From Ligilactobacillus salitolerans (GTDB lineage: Bacteria > Bacillota > Bacilli > Lactobacillales > Lactobacillaceae): a stretch of DNA of 40,426 nucleotides. Of the stretch, positions 8,605 to 16,807 are shown piece after piece. The notes below the pieces were generated by a model. The model saw only the letters and a list, made by a program, of their open reading frames with translations. It ran no database searches and was not told the origin of the DNA. The translations under genes were made by a program, and so were the position numbers. The stretch is from positions 1 to 40,426 of the forward strand of contig NZ_BFFP01000023.1 in NCBI RefSeq assembly GCF_003864415.1. The letters run 5' to 3'. Within the stretch, counting starts at the first letter, position 1, and each line of letters opens with the position of its first letter.

Positions 8605-8646
8605 AAAACACAAGCTGTAGTTCTCTAATCTATATGTTTGTGTTTT
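8605..8646 (+). terminator. Possible weak terminator after udk
   Basis: AAAACACAA (8605-8613) pairs perfectly with TTGTGTTTT (8638-8646), and T residues follow. The stem is A/T-rich and the loop is 24 nt, so it may end udk transcription only partly. Confidence 0.35.
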
Positions 8647-8743
8647 TGCTTTACAGAATTTGGGGTGCATTCTAATTAAAGAAAACTTGCAAATTCGCCT
8701 AAATTGCATTAGCATATAAACTTGTTATCTATTAAAGCTTAAT

Positions 8744-8785
8744 TTGAAAGCGTTCTGGCACACATGATATAATACTTTCATGTGT
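8744..8785 (+). promoter_or_regulatory. greA promoter with inverted repeat around the -10 box
   Basis: TTGAAA (8744-8749), an 18-bp spacer and TATAAT (8768-8773), with an extended -10 TGA just upstream. An 8-bp perfect inverted repeat, ACACATGA (8760-8767) and TCATGTGT (8778-8785), brackets the -10 box with a 10-base spacer. The arms would face the same side of the helix, as in an operator. The RNA start would fall inside the right arm, so a transcript hairpin is unlikely. Confidence 0.65.
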
Positions 8786-8836
8786 CCGATCAAATAGATG
8801 GATAGCATTATTAAATTGAATTGAAGGGATTTTTAA

Positions 8837-9310
8837 ATGGCTGAAGAAAAAACATTTCCTATGACTTTGGAAGGAAAAACAAAGCTAGAAGCAGAATTAG
8901 AGGAATTAAAAACTAAAAAAAGAGCAGAAGTTATCGATCGTATTAAGATCGCACGTTCATTCGGGGATTTATCAGAAAATTCCGAATATGAAGCAGCTAA
9001 GGATGAACAATCCTTTGTTGAAGGCCGGATCAAGGAAATTGATCACATGCTGAACTATGCTGAGATCATCGACAATGAAGCAATTGACAAAAATGAAGTT
9101 GCTGTTGGAAAATTTGTAACTTTCCAAGAAGATGACGATGAACCTGAAACTTACCAGATCGTTGGGGCTGCTGAAGCAGATCCATTTGAAGGAAAAATTT
9201 CCAACGAATCTCCAATTGCTAAGGGATTGATCGGACATAAGCTTGGCGATCAAGTCGAGATCAGTACTCCAGCAGGTGCAATGACAGTTAAAATCACTGA
9301 CGTGCATTAG
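8837..9310 (+). CDS. greA: Transcription elongation factor GreA
   Basis: Binds the secondary channel of RNA polymerase and stimulates cleavage of backtracked transcripts. It has 157 residues, the standard length. The N-terminal antiparallel coiled coil (about residues 10-75) ends in a tip carrying acidic residues ([18 protein letters not shown]), followed by a C-terminal FKBP-like globular domain with [15 protein letters not shown] in GAAGGGATTTTT precedes the ATG. It follows mltG-udk but has its own strong promoter. Confidence 0.97.
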   Translation: MAEEKTFPMTLEGKTKLEAELEELKTKKRAEVIDRIKIARSFGDLSENSEYEAAKDEQSFVEGRIKEIDHMLNYAEIIDNEAIDKNEVAVGKFVTFQEDDDEPETYQIVGAAEADPFEGKISNESPIAKGLIGHKLGDQVEISTPAGAMTVKITDVH

Positions 9311-9381
9311 TTTGTATTAAGCAAACTTGCTAGGCGGAAAATAGTGTAATTTGTTATTTGGCATTGGGAGAGGATGCAGCG

Positions 9382-10137
9382 ATGACTGGAACAAATCAAG
9401 TTGAAAGTTTATTGTTGAACAGAAGAACGATCAGGGCTTTTAAAGACCAGCCCTTGTCGGATGCACAACTGCATTTGTTGCTGGAAGTTGCGCGTCAGAC
9501 AGCAACTTCATCTTTTCTGCAGCAATCGTCTATCATTCATATTACCGATCAAGAAAAAAGGGCTGTTATTCGACAGATCTGCCGCCAAGATTATGTTGGC
9601 GGCAACGGTGACTTATTCATTTTTGTCGCTGATTTGTACAGAAATCAGCAACTTAGACAGCAAATGGGCAATGATGATGGACGTTTGCACAACACGGATG
9701 TCTTTTTTCAAGCGTATGATGATACTGTTTTAGCCGCCCAAAATGTTGCTAACGCGGCGGAAAGCATCGGATTAGGCTCTGTCTTTTTAGGCAGTATCGC
9801 TAATGATTCAGCAAAAATGGTTCAGACTCTGAAGTTGCCGCAATTGACTTTTCCAATTTTAGGCTTACAGATTGGCATCCCCGATCAGCAACCAGAATTG
9901 AAACCACGGCTGCCTTTGAAGCTACGCTCTTTTGAAAATGAGTATCAAGCGGATTATCAACTGCAGCAATTTGCTGATTATGATGCGATCGTGCAGACTT
10001 ATTATGACTTGCGCGATACCAATCGACGTATCGACAGTTTTACTGATCAAGTAAATTCCAATAAATTAAACCATAAACAAACCAAACGTGATGAATTGCT
10101 AGTAACGCTGCATCAGCAAGGTCTTTGTTTATACTAA
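9382..10137 (+). CDS. Nitroreductase-family NAD(P)H:FMN oxidoreductase
   Basis: A 251-residue member of the nitroreductase fold. These are FMN enzymes that reduce nitro-compounds, flavins or quinones with NAD(P)H. Visible are the N-terminal NRRTIRAFKD (FMN phosphate binding), ATSSFLQQSSIIHI, and the central AAQNVANAAESIGLGSVFLGSI. The C-terminal extension is rich in Gln, Asp and Tyr, as in NfrA/YdgI-type proteins. The open frame starts at TTG 9358. ATG 9382 is preferred because GGGAGAGG (9367-9374) gives a proper ribosome binding site. The physiological substrate is unknown. The gene ends at a bidirectional terminator shared with the facing minus-strand unit. Confidence 0.9.
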   Translation: MTGTNQVESLLLNRRTIRAFKDQPLSDAQLHLLLEVARQTATSSFLQQSSIIHITDQEKRAVIRQICRQDYVGGNGDLFIFVADLYRNQQLRQQMGNDDGRLHNTDVFFQAYDDTVLAAQNVANAAESIGLGSVFLGSIANDSAKMVQTLKLPQLTFPILGLQIGIPDQQPELKPRLPLKLRSFENEYQADYQLQQFADYDAIVQTYYDLRDTNRRIDSFTDQVNSNKLNHKQTKRDELLVTLHQQGLCLY

Positions 10138-10176
10138 AAAAACCGTCTGCGAAAATGCTTTGCAGGCGATTTTTTA
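10138..10176. terminator. Bidirectional terminator between convergent genes
   Basis: CGTCTGC (10144-10150) pairs with GCAGGCG (10162-10168). An A run lies on the left and a T run on the right, so it can stop transcription from both the nitroreductase gene and the facing minus-strand gene. Confidence 0.8.
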
Positions 10177-10179
10177 GTA

Positions 10180-10536
10180 TCATAAGGCAAAAATCACAGT
10201 GCCGGAGAGAGCAACTAGGATCATGTTGCCTAGGAAGAGCCAGAGTGAAACTGACGGGAGCCCAACTCGGTGTTTGAGGTTGCGGAAGCACAAGCACATA
10301 AAAAGCAAGGCAGCCAGAAAAAACATGAGGAAAATAGTTTTTAAAGGCGCAAAAATTTCAATTAGCAATAAGGCAGCAATCAGCAGCCAATTGCGGAAGT
10401 TTTTGTACCATTCTAATCTGCCGAAATAGGCGCGTTTATAAGAAAAATAACTCTGATTACTGAGATTTGAAAATTTGGTAGTCGTCAGCAGCAGCCACAA
10501 GACAAACAAAAAAATCCCAATATATTTCCAATTCAT
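10180..10536 (-). CDS. Small multi-pass membrane protein, function unknown
   Basis: A 118-residue hydrophobic protein. Likely membrane segments are near residues 4-20 (IGIFLFVLWLLLTTT), 50-63, 66-84 and 96-116. A basic, aromatic-rich loop around residues 30-48 is probably cytoplasmic. I recognise no family. It is the second gene of a minus-strand pair, starting 25 nt after the nucleoside hydrolase stop, and the terminator just past its stop closes the unit. Co-transcription suggests but does not show a link to nucleoside use. Confidence 0.7.
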   Translation of the reverse strand: MNWKYIGIFLFVLWLLLTTTKFSNLSNQSYFSYKRAYFGRLEWYKNFRNWLLIAALLLIEIFAPLKTIFLMFFLAALLFMCLCFRNLKHRVGLPSVSLWLFLGNMILVALSGTVIFAL

Positions 10537-10561
10537 TTAGTCACCAGCTTTTTTGAGGTTG

Positions 10562-11521
10562 TTAGTTTGCCTGGAAAAGTTTGGTCAGTTTGTCCATAAA
10601 TTCCGCGAGAAATCTTGTCTGATCAACGTTGACCGCTACTTCAGTATGTGTCGCAGGATCATTGATCTTGGCTTCGTTGCCAATAGTTCTTCCTGCAAAT
10701 GGAGCTTGAGTGTCAACCTTCATATTCAAGAAAATTGTTGAGACCAGGTCGGGCTCTAACGCTACGGCAACAGCCAAAGGATCATGAAGAGCACAACCGC
10801 CTAAATGCGGGCTGGTAACATTATAGGCATCAATATAGTAGTCAACTATGTCAGCGTACTTGGAACCTGCCGTTGTGCCTAGTTCACGCCATTGCTGCGT
10901 TTCTGCAGTCGTTAAAAGTGCCCTCGTCGTGACATCTAGACCAACCATCGTTAACGGTAAAGAACTGCGGAAAACTTTATCCGCGGCAACCGGATCTTGA
11001 TTGATATTGGCTTCTGTAACGGGGGTCACATTTCCCGGCACAGTCAAAGCGCCGCCCATTAAAGTCACATGGCCAATCAGGTTAGCAATTTCTGGATCCT
11101 GATCCAAAGCAGCTGCTAAATTAGTCAAAGGTCCGGTTGGAACTAGGAGGAGATCATGCTGATATTTATGTGCTGCCTCAATTAAAAAGTCAACTGCTGA
11201 TTGATCTTCAGTCTTGCGTTGTGCAGGTTCAAGTTCAACTTCACCCACACCATTGACACCATGGATCTGTGCACTGACCGGCATGACTTCAAAATGGTCA
11301 GTGGTAGAGGAGTGTTGTGCTCCTAAAAAAACAGGCACCTCCGGGTGTCCCAACAATTCTAAAAGGTCCAAACTATTTTGTGCTCCAACTGGGGTCAAAA
11401 CATTGCCATATGAACCCATGACCCCAATCAAGTCAACTTCGGGAGCGGCAAGTGCGTATGCAATTGCCAAAGCGTCATCAATGCCGGTGTCAAGATCAAG
11501 GATCATTTTATATTTTGCCAT
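10562..11521 (-). CDS. Ribonucleoside hydrolase (inosine/uridine-preferring type)
   Basis: Cleaves the N-glycosidic bond of ribonucleosides to free base and ribose, feeding salvage. It has 319 residues, typical for the IunH/Rih family. The Ca-binding signature is intact: DLDTGIDDALAIAYAL with Asp9, Asp11, Asp15 and Asp16. The downstream LLLVPTGPLTNLAAAL, VTLMGGAL, the ENxxxDP-like NINQDPVAADKVF and the C-terminal HDPLAVAVALEPDLV are all present. Whether it prefers pyrimidine or purine nucleosides cannot be told. A ribosome binding site with AGGAG precedes the ATG. It is the first gene of the minus-strand pair and has its own promoter with an operator-like repeat. Confidence 0.93.
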   Translation of the reverse strand: MAKYKMILDLDTGIDDALAIAYALAAPEVDLIGVMGSYGNVLTPVGAQNSLDLLELLGHPEVPVFLGAQHSSTTDHFEVMPVSAQIHGVNGVGEVELEPAQRKTEDQSAVDFLIEAAHKYQHDLLLVPTGPLTNLAAALDQDPEIANLIGHVTLMGGALTVPGNVTPVTEANINQDPVAADKVFRSSLPLTMVGLDVTTRALLTTAETQQWRELGTTAGSKYADIVDYYIDAYNVTSPHLGGCALHDPLAVAVALEPDLVSTIFLNMKVDTQAPFAGRTIGNEAKINDPATHTEVAVNVDQTRFLAEFMDKLTKLFQAN

Positions 11522-11562
11522 TTAATCCACTCCTATCTTAATCTTTAAGTACCTATAAATAA

Positions 11563-11605
11563 ATTTTAGCAAAAAAAAGGCAACTTGTAATTCTTTTTAT
11601 TACAA
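11563..11605 (-). promoter_or_regulatory. Nucleoside hydrolase promoter with inverted repeat over the -35 box
   Basis: Read on the minus strand: TTACAA (-35, 11590-11585), a 16-bp spacer and TAAAAT (-10, 11568-11563). The -35 box lies inside a perfect 7-bp inverted repeat, TTGTAAT (11585-11591) and ATTACAA (11599-11605), with a 7-bp spacer. A protein bound there could block polymerase. Confidence 0.5.
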
Positions 11606-11641
11606 TGGGCGGGTCCCACTCAACTAAAAAGTAAGCCTAAA

Positions 11642-11671
11642 TTGTCATTTGGGTGGAAGGTAGGTTAAAAT
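11642..11671 (+). promoter_or_regulatory. Putative promoter of prmA-rsmE
   Basis: TTGTCA (11642-11647), an 18-bp spacer and TAAAAT (11666-11671), about 50 bases upstream of the prmA start. Confidence 0.5.
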
Positions 11672-11720
11672 TAAAGTTAAAGTAATTTGTGAACGAAAAT
11701 AAGATAGGGTGAAAGTAATT

Positions 11721-12608
11721 GTGAAATGGAATAAATTATCTGTCAGATGTACTGTTGAAACACAGGAAGCAGTTAGTAATATCTTAATAGAAAATGGTGC
11801 CGAAGGTTTGCAGATCGAAGATGAGCCCACCCAAGAGATGGTGAGCTTGGACACATACTTTGCTGAAGATTTTGATTTGATCCCGCTCGTAGCCAGAATT
11901 AAAGAGCAAATTGCCAACTTAGCTGAATTTGGCTTAGATCCTGGGGACTTTCAAGTAGGAACTGAGCAATTGGATGACAGCAGCTGGGCTGATGAATGGA
12001 AGAAATATTATCACACGACTAGGATCAGTCGATATTTAGCTATTGCTCCTAGTTGGGAAGATGAAGGCTCATTCGATGCTCAAACGACACTGATCAAACT
12101 CGATCCAGGCAAGTCATTTGGTACTGGGACTCATCCTACAACGATCCTCGCTTTGCATGGCTTGGAATCGGTCTTAAGCGGGAAGCATGAAAGTATGATC
12201 GATGTTGGGACTGGATCAGGGGTTTTAAGTATCGCTGCCCGGCTGTTAGGTGCTGGTCATATCGAAGCATACGATGTTGAGGATGAGTCGCTGAAGGCTG
12301 CTAGCGAGAACTTCGCCTTAAATTACTGTTTTGCTGATATCAATTTGAAGAAAAATGATTTGTTAAATGATGTTAATGGCCAGTATGACCTGATCACAGC
12401 CAATATTTTGGCTGAGATCATTGTTCCATTGATCCCGCAAGCTTTTGAACACTTGAAAACTGACGGCAAGCTCATTTTATCAGGCATAATTGCCGATAAG
12501 CTGCCTCTTATTCAAGAAACATTGCACCAACATGGTTTTGAAGTCCTGGAAACAATGAACATCAAGGACTGGTATGGTATCGTAGCTGTTAAGCTGCAGA
12601 ATAGTTAA
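11721..12608 (+). CDS. prmA: Ribosomal protein L11 methyltransferase
   Basis: Methylates ribosomal protein L11 at several amino groups using SAM. It has 295 residues: an N-terminal L11-recognition domain (about 1-80) and a Rossmann methyltransferase domain with motif I DVGTGSGVLSIAARLLGAG and the TANILAEIIVPLIP segment. FGTGTHPTT, typical of PrmA, lies before motif I. The open frame begins at GTG 11709, but the second GTG at 11721 is preferred. It gives the usual family N-terminus (MKWNKLSV) and lies about 11 nt after AGGG. rsmE follows after 13 nt, so the two form a ribosome-modification operon. Confidence 0.94.
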   Translation: MKWNKLSVRCTVETQEAVSNILIENGAEGLQIEDEPTQEMVSLDTYFAEDFDLIPLVARIKEQIANLAEFGLDPGDFQVGTEQLDDSSWADEWKKYYHTTRISRYLAIAPSWEDEGSFDAQTTLIKLDPGKSFGTGTHPTTILALHGLESVLSGKHESMIDVGTGSGVLSIAARLLGAGHIEAYDVEDESLKAASENFALNYCFADINLKKNDLLNDVNGQYDLITANILAEIIVPLIPQAFEHLKTDGKLILSGIIADKLPLIQETLHQHGFEVLETMNIKDWYGIVAVKLQNS

Positions 12609-12621
12609 AGGCGGGAAAACA

Positions 12622-13386
12622 ATGCAACGCTATTTTATTAATAATGACCTTCACACAGAAGAATTTGAACTGCCAGAAGAACTCTACCATCACGTCATGA
12701 CCGTTATGCGGGCAAAAGTGCATACTAAATTTGAGGTGGTTGGACCTGATCAGCAGGTTAAAGTTGTTGAGTTGACGCAAGTTACCCCGAATGCAGCTAG
12801 AGCAAGAGTCATCAAGGACTTAAAGCAAAACGTTGAATTGCCGCTCAACGTAACTATTTTATGCGGTATTTCAAAGGCGGATAAAGCAGAAAAAATTGTG
12901 CAAAAGGGTACTGAAATGGGAGCAAGCAAGTTTATCTTCTTTAATAGCGAACGCTCTGTTGCGCGGTGGGATGAAAAAAAAGCCCCGAAAAAATTGAGCC
13001 GCTTACAAAAAATCGCACGAGGTGCTGCTGAACAAGCACACCGGCAAATTATACCTGAACTCAATTTTTGCCCTAGCCTTAGTCAAGCTCTTGCTCAAAC
13101 AAGTAATGCTTCCTACCGACTGGCAGCCTATGAAGAATCCGCCAAAGCCGGAGAAAAAAGCAAACTAGCCCAACTTTTGCAGGAAGCTAAAAAACACATG
13201 ACAGCGGATAAGAAACAAGAAATAGCTGGGTTCTTTGGTCCGGAAGGCGGTTTTTCGCCTGAAGAAAGTGACCTCTTTGGACAACAAGAAGTTTTACAAG
13301 TTGGATTGGGTCCACGCATCATGCGGGCAGAAACTGCTCCTTTATACTTATTGGCTGCAATTTCATTTAGTCTAGAGTTAGAGTAA
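12622..13386 (+). CDS. rsmE: 16S rRNA m3U1498 methyltransferase
   Basis: SPOUT-class enzyme that methylates N3 of U1498 in 16S rRNA near the ribosomal P site. It has 254 residues. The N-terminal PUA-like domain begins MQRYFINNDL and includes HHVMTVMRAKVHTKFEV. The knotted methyltransferase domain has KADKAEKIVQKGTEMGASKFIFFNSERSVARW, GFFGPEGGFSPEE and the terminal GPRIMRAETAPLYLLAAISF, all hallmarks of RsmE. AGGCGGG precedes the ATG. It is co-transcribed with prmA. Confidence 0.95.
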   Translation: MQRYFINNDLHTEEFELPEELYHHVMTVMRAKVHTKFEVVGPDQQVKVVELTQVTPNAARARVIKDLKQNVELPLNVTILCGISKADKAEKIVQKGTEMGASKFIFFNSERSVARWDEKKAPKKLSRLQKIARGAAEQAHRQIIPELNFCPSLSQALAQTSNASYRLAAYEESAKAGEKSKLAQLLQEAKKHMTADKKQEIAGFFGPEGGFSPEESDLFGQQEVLQVGLGPRIMRAETAPLYLLAAISFSLELE

Positions 13387-13595
13387 CAGCACCAACAATT
13401 TAGCTAGCGCGAAAATACCATTGTGAATTAACCAAAAATCATTAAGTTTTCACTATATTTATCTGTCTGGATCGATTCAAAAAAGGCTAAAAATAGTGGG
13501 CTGCCGGTTTTTGACGGCCTGAAGATGAGTGCGTGCAAAATTATTAAAATTAGAGTAGAATACTAGTTAAGAAAATTTGAAAAGCGGGGTCTTTT

Positions 13596-13922
13596 ATGAA
13601 AGTTAAGGGACTTTTTTCTCTGACTACGCTCTGGTGCATAGCATTTGGTGCATTATTTGCGTTTATCTTTCCGATTATCGGAACTACAATGGAATTAAAT
13701 GATGTAATGAAAGTGGGTCTGATTTTATTAGGAGCAGACGTCATTTACGTTATTATATTGGGACTGTATGCAGGTGCCAAGAAGTTATCCTGGCTGCAGC
13801 TCTTAATTTTCCCACTCTTATTTTTTATTGGTTATCGGTACTTTTTTGACAGCTATGCGGTATATTTTACGGCTGTTTATCTGTGCTTAACCTATCTTTC
13901 ATATGGAATTACTAAAGATTAA
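13596..13922 (+). CDS. Small four-helix membrane protein, function unknown
   Basis: A 108-residue protein made almost entirely of four membrane segments, at about residues 6-28, 36-58, 63-82 and 86-104. Only short loops separate them (for example GAKKLSW). I recognise no conserved domain with confidence. AGCGGGG precedes the ATG. The gene lies alone between rsmE and rel with a good hairpin terminator behind it, so it is probably monocistronic. The 209-base gap in front holds a small GCCG/CGGC hairpin near 13503-13518 and no clear promoter. Confidence 0.75.
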   Translation: MKVKGLFSLTTLWCIAFGALFAFIFPIIGTTMELNDVMKVGLILLGADVIYVIILGLYAGAKKLSWLQLLIFPLLFFIGYRYFFDSYAVYFTAVYLCLTYLSYGITKD

Positions 13923-13930
13923 GAGCAGCT

Positions 13931-13972
13931 GCACGTTTGTTTATCCGCATAGACAATCGTGCTTTTCTTTTT
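13931..13972 (+). terminator. Intrinsic terminator after the four-helix membrane protein gene
   Basis: GCACG (13931-13935) pairs with CGTGC (13958-13962). Inner TTGT/ACAA and TAT/ATA pairs extend the stem, and TTTTCTTTTT follows. Confidence 0.8.
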
Positions 13973-14093
13973 AAAAAATAATTGCTGATTTCTAGGCTGA
14001 CACTTTTAAGCTTGGCGGACTAAAAGCAGACAGTACGAAATTTGCTGATTAAATGTTAGTTGGGACAGCGTTGTTATTAGGGGTGAACGTATT

Positions 14094-16328
14094 ATGGAAA
14101 AAGAAACGATTTGGAGTGCACAAGATGTACTCACGATGTGTTCAAAATATATGAATCAAGAGCACGCAGCTTTAGTACAAAAGTCATATGACTTTGCGTC
14201 TTATGTCCACAAGGGTCAAGCCCGTAAATCAGGTGAGCCTTATATCGTGCATCCGATCCAAGTCGCTGGGATCTTAGCTGACTTAAAGATGGATCCGGCT
14301 ACTGTCTGTGCTGGTTTCTTGCATGATGTAGTTGAGGATACGCCTGTTACGCTTGGAGACGTCGGTGAACTTTTTGGTAAAGATGTTGAGATCATTGTTG
14401 ATGGTGTGACAAAGTTAAGCAAAATCAAATATATCTCTCACCAAGAGGCTCAAGCAGAAAATCACCGCAAACTTCTGCTAGCCATGTCGCAAGATTTGCG
14501 TGTGATCATTGTTAAGTTGGCCGACCGTTTGCATAATATGCGTACGCTGAGTCACTTGCGGCCGGACAAACAACGGCGGATCGCCAACGAAACCTTGGAA
14601 ATTTATGCACCGTTAGCTGATCGCTTGGGGATCAGTACGATCAAATGGGAGCTAGAAGATACATCTTTGCGTTATTTGAATCCGCAGCAATATTATCGCA
14701 TCGTACATTTGATGAATTCTAAACGCACAGAGCGTTTAAATTATATTGAAGATGTTATCAAAGAGCTCAAAAAGGCGATCGAAGACCTTGATTTAGACTG
14801 CGAAATTTACGGACGTCCAAAACACATTTATTCAATTTATCGAAAGATGCGTGATCAGCATAAACAATTTGATCAAATTTACGATTTGATAGCGATTCGA
14901 GTCGTAGTTCAATCGATCAAGGATTGTTATGCCATCTTAGGTGCGATCCACACCCGTTGGAAACCGATGCCGGGCAGGTTTAAAGACTACATCGCAATGC
15001 CTAAAGCAAATATGTATCAATCTCTGCATACGACAGTGCTTGGCCCTTCTGGTCGTCCCTTTGAAGTGCAGATTCGGACCGAAGAGATGCATCAGGTCGC
15101 CGAATATGGGATCGCCGCCCACTGGGCATATAAAGAGGGCAAAAAAGATGCTGTCGCGAAGTCCGAAACCGGCGAGAAATTGAATTTCTTTAAGGAGATC
15201 CTCGAATTTCAAAACGAATCTGAGAATGCTAATGATTTTATGGAGAGTGTCAAGGGAGACCTTTTCTCTGACCGTGTTTATGTCTTTACACCTAAAGGCG
15301 ATGTTTTGGAATTGCCGAAAGGGTCAGTTCCACTGGATATGGCTTATTCGATCCACACGGAAATTGGCAACCATACAACTGGTGCAAAGGTCAATGGTAA
15401 AATCGTTCCCTTAAATTATCAAATCAAAAACGGCGATATTGTAGATATTCTGACCTCTCAAAATTCGACTGGGCCGAGTCAAGACTGGCTAGACTTGGTG
15501 CATACCAATAAAGCACGCAATAAGATCCGGCGTTTCTTTAAGCAGCGGGATCGAACAAAAAATGTTGATTCTGGTAAGAATATTTTGGAAAGTGCCATAC
15601 TAAATGCAGGCTTTGACCCTCATGAAGTCTTAGTCGAAAAAAATATCGATCGAGTGCTCGAGAAAAAACATTTTAAAGAAGTTGAAGATCTTTATGCTTC
15701 GATTGGTTTTGGCGAACTGCAGCCCATCGGGATCGTCAACGTTTTAGTTGAAGATATTCGTCAGAAGCAAGAAGAGGAACGCCAGCAGCAACAAGAAAAA
15801 GATTTGTTGGAAGAGCACAAAGAGATCAGCAGCGAGAATAAAAATGCTCCGAAATCTAAAAAAGGCAACGGCAAGGATGACACTGTTGTAATTGCTGGGA
15901 TCGATAATATGCTGATCAGACTGAGCCATTGCTGTAGTCCGATCCCAGGCGATGACATTGTTGGCTATATTACTAAAGGTCGGGGAGTATCCGTCCATCG
16001 AATCGATTGTCCGAACATTAAAAATGAAGAAAAAAATGGGACACATCTGATCGATGTCTCGTGGAATAATTTGCCGGAAGAGCATACTTTATATGATACA
16101 GAACTTGAAATCGAAGGGTATAATCGCTCTGGCTTGCTCAACGACATTTTACAGATGGTCAACAACACCAGCAAAAACCTAAACTCAGTTAACGGGCGAG
16201 TTGACAGTAATAAGATGGCGATCATCAATATTACGATCAGTGTACGCGACAAAGTTGAGTTGCAGCGTGTGATTGATAACTTAAAACGAGTTGCAGATGT
16301 TTATGTTGTTAAACGAACAATTCATTAA
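14094..16328 (+). CDS. rel: Bifunctional (p)ppGpp synthetase/hydrolase Rel
   Basis: Makes and degrades the stringent alarmone (p)ppGpp in response to uncharged tRNA on the ribosome. It has 744 residues, the normal length for long RSH proteins. Domains in order: HD hydrolase (about 50-200, with His53, His77-Asp78 and EDT, apparently intact), synthetase (about 225-380, with GRPKHIYSIYRKM and YQSLHTTVLG), TGS (about 400-465, RVYVFTPKGDVLELPKG), a helical linker with a Gln/Glu-rich stretch, a zinc-finger-like part with CCSPIPGD, and a C-terminal ACT domain. Intact HD and synthetase motifs predict both activities. It is followed by dtd after 24 nt. AGGGGTGA precedes the ATG. Confidence 0.97.
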   Translation: MEKETIWSAQDVLTMCSKYMNQEHAALVQKSYDFASYVHKGQARKSGEPYIVHPIQVAGILADLKMDPATVCAGFLHDVVEDTPVTLGDVGELFGKDVEIIVDGVTKLSKIKYISHQEAQAENHRKLLLAMSQDLRVIIVKLADRLHNMRTLSHLRPDKQRRIANETLEIYAPLADRLGISTIKWELEDTSLRYLNPQQYYRIVHLMNSKRTERLNYIEDVIKELKKAIEDLDLDCEIYGRPKHIYSIYRKMRDQHKQFDQIYDLIAIRVVVQSIKDCYAILGAIHTRWKPMPGRFKDYIAMPKANMYQSLHTTVLGPSGRPFEVQIRTEEMHQVAEYGIAAHWAYKEGKKDAVAKSETGEKLNFFKEILEFQNESENANDFMESVKGDLFSDRVYVFTPKGDVLELPKGSVPLDMAYSIHTEIGNHTTGAKVNGKIVPLNYQIKNGDIVDILTSQNSTGPSQDWLDLVHTNKARNKIRRFFKQRDRTKNVDSGKNILESAILNAGFDPHEVLVEKNIDRVLEKKHFKEVEDLYASIGFGELQPIGIVNVLVEDIRQKQEEERQQQQEKDLLEEHKEISSENKNAPKSKKGNGKDDTVVIAGIDNMLIRLSHCCSPIPGDDIVGYITKGRGVSVHRIDCPNIKNEEKNGTHLIDVSWNNLPEEHTLYDTELEIEGYNRSGLLNDILQMVNNTSKNLNSVNGRVDSNKMAIINITISVRDKVELQRVIDNLKRVADVYVVKRTIH

Positions 16329-16352
16329 TTTGATGAAGGGAATGGCAAATCA

Positions 16353-16799
16353 GTGCGAGTAGTTGTACAAAGAAGCAAGCAAGCCCAAGTTGAGATCCAA
16401 GGAAAGATCCATGGTCAGATTCACCATGGATTCGTCCTTTTAGTGGGCTTTACTGACGGCGACGGGGAAGAAGAGATCAATTATTGCGCGAACAAAATCT
16501 CAAAGCTCCGTATTTTTGCCGATGAGGCAGGGAAACTTAATCAGAGTTTGAGTCAAGTCAAAGGCAGCGTGTTGTCGATCTCGCAATTTACGTTATATGC
16601 TGACACGAAAAAGGGGAATCGTCCCGGTTTTTCTCGGGCACAAGAACCGCAAAAAGCTGCTGAAAATTATGACAGGTTCAATCAAGAGCTGCGTGAGCGT
16701 GGAATCGAAGTCCAGACCGGGATCTTTGGAGCCGATATGCAAGTTAGCCTGGTCAATGACGGTCCAGTCACGATCATCTATGATACTGCAGAAAATTAG
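16353..16799 (+). CDS. dtd: D-aminoacyl-tRNA deacylase
   Basis: Removes D-amino acids wrongly attached to tRNA, a chirality proofreading step. It has 148 residues, the standard DTD length. The active-site motifs are intact: SQFTLYADTKKGNRPGFSRAQ (near 77-97) and the cross-dimer Gly-Pro motif NDGPVTIIYDT near the C-terminus. The start is GTG, with GAAGGGAATG upstream. The rel-dtd pairing is common in Firmicutes and supports the call. The HAD phosphatase gene follows after 8 nt, so the three genes are probably one operon. Confidence 0.96.
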   Translation: MRVVVQRSKQAQVEIQGKIHGQIHHGFVLLVGFTDGDGEEEINYCANKISKLRIFADEAGKLNQSLSQVKGSVLSISQFTLYADTKKGNRPGFSRAQEPQKAAENYDRFNQELRERGIEVQTGIFGADMQVSLVNDGPVTIIYDTAEN

Positions 16800-16807
16800 G
16801 AGAAAAA

